Source: Bacteroidales bacterium UBA4621 (GTDB lineage Bacteria > Bacteroidota > Bacteroidia > Bacteroidales > Paludibacteraceae). From it: a stretch of 15,669 nt of DNA. Under the pieces are notes generated by a model. That model saw only the letters and a program-made list of their open reading frames with translations, was not told the DNA's origin and did not search any database. The first letter of the stretch is position 1; each line of letters starts with the position of its first letter. The translations under genes were made by a program, and so were the position numbers. This document shows, in pieces, positions 7,191-13,988 of this stretch. The stretch lies in NCBI GenBank assembly GCA_002387325.1, contig DGIN01000092.1, positions 1 to 15,669 of the forward strand, read 5' to 3'.

Positions 7191-8828
7191 TCACTTGTAC
7201 AAAAAACGCTTGATAGACTTTTTCGGAGTTTTCTCAAAAGGTTCCTGTTTGATTTCCACATCGCTCACACGGCTGTAACCGGGAATAAGTTTGTTAAGTT
7301 TCTTGATATTCTCTCGCATCAATTGCTGCAACTCCTCCACGGACAGGCGCTTGCGGGTCTGCTCATCGGGGAAAATTAGTGCTACCAAACGTCCCTCACG
7401 CTCTACGATGATGGACTCACCGACACCCTCTTGCACATTCAGTTTGTCTTCAATCTCCTCGGGGTAGATGTTCTGCCCGGAAGCCCCCAGAATCATTGTT
7501 TTGTTACGCCCGCGAATAAAGATATTCTTGTGACTGTCAATATAACCAAGGTCACCTGTACGCATCCAGCCGTCTTCGGTAAACGCCGCCTTGGTTGCCT
7601 CCTCATTCTTGTAATAGCCGAGCATCACGTTCTCACCGCGCACAAGTATCTCGCCCTCGCCTTTCCGATCCGGTCGGTCAATCTTTGCCTCCATATTCGG
7701 TACGGGAACACCGCAACTGCGGCGTTTGAAATACTTGGGCGGATTGCCTGCAACAAGCGGTCCGCACTCCGTCATACCATAGCCGATAGAGAGCGGGAAA
7801 TGGACATCCATCAAGCATTTTTCCACCAACGGGTTCATAGCCGCACCGCCGCAAAGGAAATAGCGCACCTGCCCGCCGAAGGCTTTCACCAAGGCTTTCC
7901 GCACATGGTTGCGCACTATATTCATTACTACAGGTGTGTACCAGCATACTTTGAGTATTTTCTTGCTCAGCAGCGGATCGAGTTTCTGCTTGTGTATCTT
8001 CTCTATCACGAGCGGTACGGTAGCCACCATATACGGTTTCACATCCGCCATGGCTTTGAGCAGGATACTCGGTGTGGGCGACTTGGTCAGATAATAGATG
8101 TGCGTACCGGCACAAAGCGGATAGAGAAAATCCGCCAACTGACCGAACATATGCGCCAGCGGGAGCATAGAAACGAGCCGCTGTCCCGGTTCGACAGGCA
8201 GTATCTGCATAGCGGCTTCTACGTTGTTGCTAAGTGAACGCCCGTTGAGCATTACCCCCTTGGGCGAGCCTGTACTGCCGCTGGTGTAATTGATAAGTGC
8301 CAGTTCGTCCGGATTAACCTCGTAGTGTACATCGGAGGGCTGCATACCGTACGGGTACATAGTCTTCATTTCGGCATCTATCTGTACCTTGGTTGGTACT
8401 TGTACGTTTTCTTGTGCACGCACGACGGAGAAATCCGTCAATGAGATGACCGCAGAAAGTTGCTCCAAAGATTGTTGTTGCAACTCACGCCATACGTACG
8501 GACCTACAAAAAGTGCTTTGGAATCGGAATGTTCTAACAACTTGGCAATGTCTTCCGCCTTAAAATCCTGCAAAATACTTACCACTACCCCTTTGTAGGA
8601 TGACACCGCCAAATATGCCACCACCCAATTGGCACAGTTGCGCCCCGCAATAGCCACTTTGTCCCCCTCGTGAATTCCCAGATGACGGAACAATACGTGC
8701 AAACGTTCCATCTCCGTGGCCAATTCCCCAAATGTGTACGTCTTCTCCTCCCCGTAATCTGTCAATGCTGCATCACTCCATTGATGCGCCATTACCTCAC
8801 CGAGGTAATGCAAATAATGATTCTTCAT
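7191..8828 (-). CDS. AMP-forming long-chain acyl-CoA ligase
   Basis: This 545-residue ANL-superfamily enzyme should activate fatty acids with ATP to acyl-AMP and then form acyl-CoA. Visible motifs are the phosphate loop YTSGSTGSPKG (181-191), GYGMTE (349-354), TGD (424-426) and the hinge region IRGRNK (438-443). The C-terminus ends in TPKKSIKRFLYK. In this motif the lysine that normally precedes I/V-x-R (A10 lysine) appears to be Ser538, with lysines at 536 and 537 next to it. Long-chain fatty acids are the likely substrate from overall resemblance, but another carboxylic acid is possible. It is a single-gene unit: promoter at 8899-8930, leader of about 65 nt, terminator at 7109-7145. It is divergent from the DUF2851 gene and shares its promoter region. 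Confidence 0.9.
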   Translation of the reverse strand: MKNHYLHYLGEVMAHQWSDAALTDYGEEKTYTFGELATEMERLHVLFRHLGIHEGDKVAIAGRNCANWVVAYLAVSSYKGVVVSILQDFKAEDIAKLLEHSDSKALFVGPYVWRELQQQSLEQLSAVISLTDFSVVRAQENVQVPTKVQIDAEMKTMYPYGMQPSDVHYEVNPDELALINYTSGSTGSPKGVMLNGRSLSNNVEAAMQILPVEPGQRLVSMLPLAHMFGQLADFLYPLCAGTHIYYLTKSPTPSILLKAMADVKPYMVATVPLVIEKIHKQKLDPLLSKKILKVCWYTPVVMNIVRNHVRKALVKAFGGQVRYFLCGGAAMNPLVEKCLMDVHFPLSIGYGMTECGPLVAGNPPKYFKRRSCGVPVPNMEAKIDRPDRKGEGEILVRGENVMLGYYKNEEATKAAFTEDGWMRTGDLGYIDSHKNIFIRGRNKTMILGASGQNIYPEEIEDKLNVQEGVGESIIVEREGRLVALIFPDEQTRKRLSVEELQQLMRENIKKLNKLIPGYSRVSDVEIKQEPFEKTPKKSIKRFLYK

Positions 8829-8898
8829 TCCAAAACTGTTTATATTCTAAAAAACCTTCATCTTTTATCATTCCCCCAAATAATCCGCAAAATCAAGA

Positions 8899-8930
8899 CA
8901 AAGGTAGTGCTTTTTTTGCACATACACAAA
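8899..8930 (-). promoter_or_regulatory. Promoter of the acyl-CoA ligase gene
   Basis: On the minus strand TTTG (8930-8927), 20 bp, TACCTTTG (8906-8899) match the Bacteroidetes -33/-7 consensus. It overlaps the divergent promoter of the DUF2851 gene, with the two -33 elements lying within one perfect palindrome (8909-8936). Confidence 0.75.
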
Positions 8931-8936
8931 AAAAGC
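8909..8936. promoter_or_regulatory. Palindrome shared by two divergent promoters
   Basis: Perfect 10-bp arms GCTTTTTTTG (8909-8918) and CAAAAAAAGC (8927-8936) flank an 8-bp centre. The final TTTG of each arm is the -33 element of one of the two divergent promoters. A protein bound here would touch both. Confidence 0.8.
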
Positions 8937-8946
8937 AGTAATTTTG
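8915..8946 (+). promoter_or_regulatory. Promoter of the DUF2851 gene, almost touching its ATG
   Basis: TTTG (8915-8918), 20 bp, TAATTTTG (8939-8946) match the Bacteroidetes consensus. Only 8 bp separate the -7 element from the ATG at 8955, so transcription should begin at or a few bases before the start codon. Confidence 0.75.
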
Positions 8947-8954
8947 CCCTTTGA

Positions 8955-10286
8955 ATGAACGGCACTTTTCCTGAGATAGTATTGCATTACATTTGGCAGA
9001 GTGGTCTGTGGAAAGAATTCCCGCAGAACACTACCGACGGGCAGGTAATAGAGATTTTGTCCACCGGGCGTCACAACACCGACGCCGGTCCCGACTTTAC
9101 CAATGTACACCTGCGTATAGGTGGACAGGAGTGGTTCGGCAATGTGGAAATGCACCTTGCTTCTTCCGACTGGTACAAGCACCGGCATCATTTGGACAAG
9201 GCCTACGACTCGGTGGTGCTGCACGTGGTGCGGAACGCCGACAAACGGGTATATAATTCCGCCGGCGAAGCCATTTATCAGTGCGAACTGCGCTATCCTG
9301 ACAACCAAGACTATCTGACAGGGCTCATCCGTGCTGCACAACATATGGATTCGGCCGAAAGCGTGGTGGAGTGCGGCAAACGGCTGCTGCAAGACCCGGC
9401 TTTGCTCACCGACGGTTGGCGTAAAGCATTGCTGAAAAAGAGGTTGGATTGCAAGCAACAATCTGTCAAAAGGCTGTTGGACATCACGCACAACAGTTGG
9501 GAACACGCTTTTTATATCACCCTCGCACACAATTTCGGTTTCCATACCAATGGCATTCCTTTCGAGACGATGGCAATACAGACACCGCTCGCCTGTTTGC
9601 AGAAACACCGCAACAGTCTTTTTCAACTGACTGCCATTCTGCTCGGGCAGTCCGGTCTGCTCACTCCCGATACGGCACAGAGCGACGAAGAGCAGCGTCT
9701 ATTGCGCGAATATCTGTTCCTGCAAAAGAAATTCTCCTTGACTCCTATTGACGGCTATCTGTGGAAAAAAGCCCGAATGCGGCCGCAAACGTTTCCCGAG
9801 GTGCGCATCCGGCAGTTTGCCCAACTGCTGCATCAATCGGAATTTCTGTTCTCCAAACTGATGGAAGAACAGGATTTGGAACAACTGGTCTCGCTTTTTG
9901 CACTGCAACCTCCCGCACAAGATACAACACGCCATATCACACTTCCGCCTGCTATAGGGCGCAGTTCGGTTGATGTGCTGCTCATCAACACTGTTGTTCC
10001 CTACAAGTACGCACACGCACTCGCACGCAATGACACACGGGCTGCCGGCTATGCCCTTTCGCTTATGGAACGGATTGCACCCGAAAACAACAATATCGTC
10101 CGCCAATGGCGTATACTCGGACAACAGGTGCAATCCGCCGCCGACACACAGGCTCTGATACATCTGTATCAAAACTACTGTCAGTCAAGCCGCTGTATGA
10201 ACTGCGAAGTCGGGTACCGGATATTCCTCAATGCAGAGGTCCCCTCTGTCCCCAAAAAAGGGAGAGACATAATGCACAATGCATAA
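8955..10286 (+). CDS. DUF2851 family protein
   Basis: This 443-residue protein belongs to a family of unknown function found widely in Bacteroidetes. Family hallmarks are ELHYIW-like IVLHYIW (8-14), the block GRHNTDAGPDF (38-48), GNVEMHLASSDWYKHRH (62-78) and a C-terminal cysteine motif YC-x4-C-x2-CEVG (Cys409, 414, 417). The GPDF...NVEMH arrangement (Asp47, Glu65, His67) loosely resembles the core of PD-(D/E)XK nucleases; this is my inference only. There is no signal peptide, so it is probably cytoplasmic. The ATG is only 8 bp beyond the -7 promoter element, so the mRNA may be leaderless. The C-terminal tail after RIFLNAE looks unconserved, and its last codons and stop come from a short AT-rich repeat shared with the end of nrdD. 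The transporter gene starts 41 bp downstream. Confidence 0.88.
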   Translation: MNGTFPEIVLHYIWQSGLWKEFPQNTTDGQVIEILSTGRHNTDAGPDFTNVHLRIGGQEWFGNVEMHLASSDWYKHRHHLDKAYDSVVLHVVRNADKRVYNSAGEAIYQCELRYPDNQDYLTGLIRAAQHMDSAESVVECGKRLLQDPALLTDGWRKALLKKRLDCKQQSVKRLLDITHNSWEHAFYITLAHNFGFHTNGIPFETMAIQTPLACLQKHRNSLFQLTAILLGQSGLLTPDTAQSDEEQRLLREYLFLQKKFSLTPIDGYLWKKARMRPQTFPEVRIRQFAQLLHQSEFLFSKLMEEQDLEQLVSLFALQPPAQDTTRHITLPPAIGRSSVDVLLINTVVPYKYAHALARNDTRAAGYALSLMERIAPENNNIVRQWRILGQQVQSAADTQALIHLYQNYCQSSRCMNCEVGYRIFLNAEVPSVPKKGRDIMHNA

Positions 10287-10301
10287 TGCCCGATAGGCAT
10301 G

Positions 10302-10322
10302 TTAATTGTTAATTGTTAATTG
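10302..10322. repeat. Three copies of TTAATTG before transporter start
   Basis: Three perfect head-to-tail copies of TTAATTG end 5 bp before the transporter ATG, exactly where a ribosome-binding region would be. No Shine-Dalgarno sequence is present. Confidence 0.9.
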
Positions 10323-10327
10323 AAAAG

Positions 10328-11257
10328 ATGTGGGTTATCCTCGCTATATTGTCTGCCCTGTGCTTGGGCTTTTATGACATCAGTAAGAAACGTTCATTGC
10401 GCGACAACAGCGTAATAGATGTACTAACCATCAGTTTAATACTTTCTTCTGCCATATTGGCGGTGCCATTGCTGCTTTCGCGCCTTTGCCCGGAGATGAT
10501 GAGCGGTACCCTTTTTTACGTACCGCATGTCGGTTGGACGGCGCACCTGTTTATCCTGCTCAAATCGTGTATTGTCCTCAGTTCGTGGGTGTGTGCTTAC
10601 GTGGCCGTCAAATACTTGCCCATCTCCGTGGTATCACCTATGCAGGCAACCCGCCCTATGTGGACGCTTATCGGTGCGATGTTCGTCTTCGGTGAGCGGC
10701 TCAACGGTTGGCAATGGGCTGGTGTGGTTTGTGCGCTGGGCAGTATATTTGCATTCTCGTTGGTGGAACACAGGGCGAAAAAAGGTAATATCACCACCGT
10801 AAAAAGCCTGCGCAAATACTATGTTTGTCTGCTGTTGGCAATCCTTATCGGTTCCGCAAGCGGACTATATGACAAATATATGATGCGCCGGTTCGACCAC
10901 AACGCCGTGCAGGTGTATTACACTTTTTATCAAGCACTTGTAATGTATGTCGCCGCCATCACTATTCGCTACAAGCACAAGCAGCACACCTGTACGGAGG
11001 CAACCTCCTTTCATTGGACGTGGGCTATTGCGGGTATATCCGTTTTCTTGGTTCTGAGCGACTATGTGTATATGCTCGCTTTGAGCGATACACATTCACT
11101 CATCTCGGTAGTATCCACCATCCGGCGTGGTGGCACCATTATTCCGTTCTTGTATGGTATCTTTGTTCTCAAAGAGAAAGACCCGTGGAAGAAAGTGCTG
11201 TGTCTCATAGGGATAGTACTCGGACTTGTCTTCCTCGCTGCCGGCAGTTACGCATAG
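10328..11257 (+). CDS. EamA/DMT-superfamily membrane transporter
   Basis: This 309-residue protein is very hydrophobic, with about ten membrane helices in two homologous halves (about 1-147 and 165-306), the pattern of drug/metabolite (EamA) transporters. Each half carries the same late motif: SPMQATRPMWTLIGAMFVFGER (103-124) and VVSTIRRGGTIIPFLYGIF followed by LKEK (261-284). It should move a small molecule across the inner membrane; the substrate cannot be inferred. The ATG at 10328 was chosen over the in-frame TTG at 10313, because that TTG lies inside the TTAATTG repeat and the ATG product begins directly with the first helix (WVILAILSALCLG). It probably shares a transcript with the DUF2851 gene 41 bp upstream. 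It ends 7 bp from the convergent res gene with no terminator between them. Confidence 0.86.
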   Translation: MWVILAILSALCLGFYDISKKRSLRDNSVIDVLTISLILSSAILAVPLLLSRLCPEMMSGTLFYVPHVGWTAHLFILLKSCIVLSSWVCAYVAVKYLPISVVSPMQATRPMWTLIGAMFVFGERLNGWQWAGVVCALGSIFAFSLVEHRAKKGNITTVKSLRKYYVCLLLAILIGSASGLYDKYMMRRFDHNAVQVYYTFYQALVMYVAAITIRYKHKQHTCTEATSFHWTWAIAGISVFLVLSDYVYMLALSDTHSLISVVSTIRRGGTIIPFLYGIFVLKEKDPWKKVLCLIGIVLGLVFLAAGSYA

Positions 11258-11264
11258 TAACCGG

Positions 11265-13889
11265 TTAGAGTAGCCGAAGTATATCGACAAACTCAGGATA
11301 GGTGTACGCTCCGTCTTCTTTCCGGTTTTGATAGACGAGGAAATAGCGGTAGTTGCTGCCCGCTTTGTTTGCCCACATATTGCCGAGCAGTATCTTGTCA
11401 GCGGCATCGAGGTGGTCGCCTTTGGTCTCAAGCAGTACAATCTTTCCGCGACGGGTGCGGATGATAAAGTCGGGGTAGTGGTTGATAAATCCGTTGATGC
11501 AGAAGTCTTTGCGCTCGCGGTTGCGCGTCCACCATTCTACATTTTCCAAGTTCGCCACCTCATTGATGACCTGCTTCTCAAACCCGTTCACATCCTCTTC
11601 GCGTGTGTGCAGCATCTTGGTGATACTGTCTTGCGGAGCAGACAGCACTATCTCGTCGGGGATAGAGAACGCAGGGCGGACAAAGATTCGGTCGGTGTCC
11701 AATCCGCGGCGGAACTGCTGCTGTTTGTAGCGGTTTTCCAATGCCAATATATCCTGCTTCAGCACCTGTGTGTATTCGTTGGTGTGCAGTAGAAACTGCT
11801 CAAAGTCCGCCTCACGGAACTCAATAAACCGCTGTTCTATATAGGTTTGCACGTCTTTGGGCGTGAGGGGTATCATCTTGCCCATCAGTGCCGCCACCTC
11901 GCTGCTGCAGCGGGTGCGCTTGCTGTCTATATTGTCGGCATCGCGTATATAGTTCAGTATCAAGTCGTATGCCGAACCTTTGATTTTCTCATAGCGGGGT
12001 GTATGGTCGTCTGTTTGGTCGGATATATCCACTTTGTAGAGGCTGGTCTCCGCCCTTTCGAAGGAGAACGGCGGTGTCTCCTGTGCGGACAGGCGGAAGC
12101 CTTGCAGGAGGTCTTCGCCCTCCAACAGGTGGTCGTTGGCTTCGCCGAAGATATTACCCGGCGAACTCTCATCGCGAATGAAGAACTGCGGCAGGCAAAC
12201 GGCTTTGGCACTCTCGGCATAGAGCGATTGGATAGTCGCCCGCTTGACGCTTTCGGCTAACTCGACAGGCACTTGTTCGCCCGTCTGCTGTTGTATCTGT
12301 TGTTCCATATCCGTGGCTTGTTGCTGTGCGGTGGCGAGTATCTGCGCCACCTCTTTGTTGTCTTCTGTTGTGTTTTGCGGTTGATATGCTATGTCGGTTC
12401 GTCCGTCGAAACGGATAGCGGTGGTGTCGATGTCATCGGCTGTGGTCGTCTGCGGGGGTGTCTCTTCGGGGAAGAGCATTTGCAAAGTCGGGGCAGTGGT
12501 TGGTGCCGTTGCAGGGGTTTCCGCCATATCAAGGGAGCGGTAGTCGCGGGCGGAGAAACCCGCATGGTTGAGCCCCGCCACCACGCTTTGCAACGTGTCC
12601 TGGAACTTTGCCGAGGCGGTCAGCACGTAGGACAGGTTCAGCACATCGGTGCTGTTGCGCCGCGCATACGGCAGACGCAGTACACGCCCCACTATCTGCT
12701 CCACGTCCACGCACGACGACTTGTCCGCCAGCGATGCCAATATGTAGGCAAACGGGCAGTCCCACCCCTCTTTGAGGGCGTTGATGGTGATGATATAGCG
12801 CACGGGGCAGTCGGGCGACATGAGGTCAATACCTGCCAGTTCGTTGATGTCGGCGGTCTTTATCTTGATTTGCTCCTCGGGGATATGGAGTGCCATCAGT
12901 TTCCCGCGTATCTTGCCGAAGGTCTCGCGCTCCTCGTCTTTGTTCTTCGGTTCGGCTTGGAACAGCACTATCGGTCGTATGTAGCGTGTCGGGTCTTGGC
13001 GGGCGGTCTGCTCGAGGGTGCGTTGGAGGTGCAGTGCCGAGTCGATGACTTGGTTTTTGTTGGTATGGTTATAGACGATGACGGGCAGTTTGACCATGTT
13101 GTTGCGCTTGAGTTCCAGTGCGTCGGTGAAACAGATGATGTTGCTGTTCTGCTTGGGCGTGGCGGTGAGGTCAAGCACGATGGAGGGTGCCATATCGTTG
13201 AGCATATCCTCCGAGAGCGATGTGTTGGCGTTGTGGCTCTCGTCCACTATCACCACGGGGTGCAACGCCCGCAGCACGGACATCAGTTGTATCTCACCCG
13301 CAGCGTCCGCCACGGCACCGGGCAGACCGGCAAACGACTGCAGGTAACCGTTGTCCTGATAGACCTTGCGCCCGTCCTTGTTGGTGGCGCGGAACGAATC
13401 GAATGTCGCCACCATGATGCACAGGTTCTCCCGCACGTTGGAGAGCGAAAAGCCTTGCCCGAGCAGTGCCTGCTGCTTGTCGAAGACCAGGACACGGCTG
13501 TTGAAATCGGTGTCGATACGCTGCCGGTACGGGTGCCGCGGGTTGGTGAGGTGGCGTAGTGTCTGCTCCAAGATAGTAGTGGACGGCACTAACCATACCA
13601 CCATTTGGCAGGTGGTGTGTATGTGGTTGAAGAGCACCCGCAGTGCCGCCGAGGCAAGCAGGGTCTTTCCTCCGCCCGTCGGCACTTTGCAGCAGATATG
13701 CGGGGCGTGGCGGACATTGTCCTTGTAGGGTTCGATGGCGGTACCGCGGCAAGGCTCGTAAGCGGGACGGTTGGTGCGCCAGAAAGTACGGAACGCCTCC
13801 ATATAGTTGTGGTGCGGGTCTTGCTCGATAAGGGTGAGATAGCGTTCTATCTCGTCCAAGTTGTGCTGTTGGTATGATTTCAGTTCCAT
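11265..13889 (-). CDS. res: Type III restriction enzyme, Res (helicase-nuclease) subunit
   Basis: This 874-residue protein translocates on DNA and cuts unmethylated sites together with Mod. Superfamily 2 helicase motifs are in order: VPTGGGKT (69-76), DESH (216-219), LTATP (241-245) and QIVGRVLRLP (398-407). A Gln/Thr-rich low-complexity linker lies near 450-550. The C-terminus has a PD-(D/E)XK nuclease motif, YPDFII...LLETKG, with Asp807, Glu821 and Lys823 intact. The start was set at 13889 because GGAG lies just upstream at good spacing; an in-frame ATG at 13916 would add nine residues that read through this site. It is 99 bp downstream of mod on the same strand, the standard mod-res order. 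All catalytic motifs are present, so it is probably active. Confidence 0.92.
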   Translation of the reverse strand: MELKSYQQHNLDEIERYLTLIEQDPHHNYMEAFRTFWRTNRPAYEPCRGTAIEPYKDNVRHAPHICCKVPTGGGKTLLASAALRVLFNHIHTTCQMVVWLVPSTTILEQTLRHLTNPRHPYRQRIDTDFNSRVLVFDKQQALLGQGFSLSNVRENLCIMVATFDSFRATNKDGRKVYQDNGYLQSFAGLPGAVADAAGEIQLMSVLRALHPVVIVDESHNANTSLSEDMLNDMAPSIVLDLTATPKQNSNIICFTDALELKRNNMVKLPVIVYNHTNKNQVIDSALHLQRTLEQTARQDPTRYIRPIVLFQAEPKNKDEERETFGKIRGKLMALHIPEEQIKIKTADINELAGIDLMSPDCPVRYIITINALKEGWDCPFAYILASLADKSSCVDVEQIVGRVLRLPYARRNSTDVLNLSYVLTASAKFQDTLQSVVAGLNHAGFSARDYRSLDMAETPATAPTTAPTLQMLFPEETPPQTTTADDIDTTAIRFDGRTDIAYQPQNTTEDNKEVAQILATAQQQATDMEQQIQQQTGEQVPVELAESVKRATIQSLYAESAKAVCLPQFFIRDESSPGNIFGEANDHLLEGEDLLQGFRLSAQETPPFSFERAETSLYKVDISDQTDDHTPRYEKIKGSAYDLILNYIRDADNIDSKRTRCSSEVAALMGKMIPLTPKDVQTYIEQRFIEFREADFEQFLLHTNEYTQVLKQDILALENRYKQQQFRRGLDTDRIFVRPAFSIPDEIVLSAPQDSITKMLHTREEDVNGFEKQVINEVANLENVEWWTRNRERKDFCINGFINHYPDFIIRTRRGKIVLLETKGDHLDAADKILLGNMWANKAGSNYRYFLVYQNRKEDGAYTYPEFVDILRLL

Positions 13890-13902
13890 GTGTCTCCTTT
13901 CT

Positions 13903-13931
13903 CCATTAAAGACCATTAAAATCCCATTAAA
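13903..13931. repeat. Three phased CCATTAAA repeats before res
   Basis: CCATTAAA (TTTAATGG on the res strand) occurs at 13903, 13913 and 13924, i.e. every 10-11 bp, just upstream of the res ribosome-binding site. It could be a phased operator or a remnant of AT-rich repeat DNA. Confidence 0.8.
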
Positions 13932-13939
13932 AGTCTCAG

Positions 13940-13985
13940 TTAATTAGACGTTAATTCGTAATTCCTCATTCCTAATTCATAATTA
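13940..13985. repeat. AT-rich degenerate repeat between mod and res
   Basis: A run of related units (TTAATT, AATTCGTAATTC, CTCATTCCTAATTC, ATAATTAT) fills the gap immediately downstream of mod. A similar stretch (ATGAATTAAGAATTATGAATG) lies at 6537-6557, next to the start of the acyltransferase gene. No function is evident. Confidence 0.6.
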
Positions 13986-13988
13986 TCT

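Noticed and set aside
8868..9626. A 252-codon minus-strand open frame across the divergent promoter and DUF2851
   Set aside because: It would run opposite the conserved DUF2851 blocks and over two good promoters. No family was recognised.
10313..10327. TTG at 10313 as start of the transporter
   Set aside because: It lies within the TTAATTG repeat. The ATG at 10328 begins directly with the first membrane helix.
12273..13559. A 428-codon plus-strand open frame antisense to res
   Set aside because: It overlaps the conserved helicase motifs of res on the other strand, and its product is a Val/Gly/Arg/His-rich shadow with no recognisable domain.
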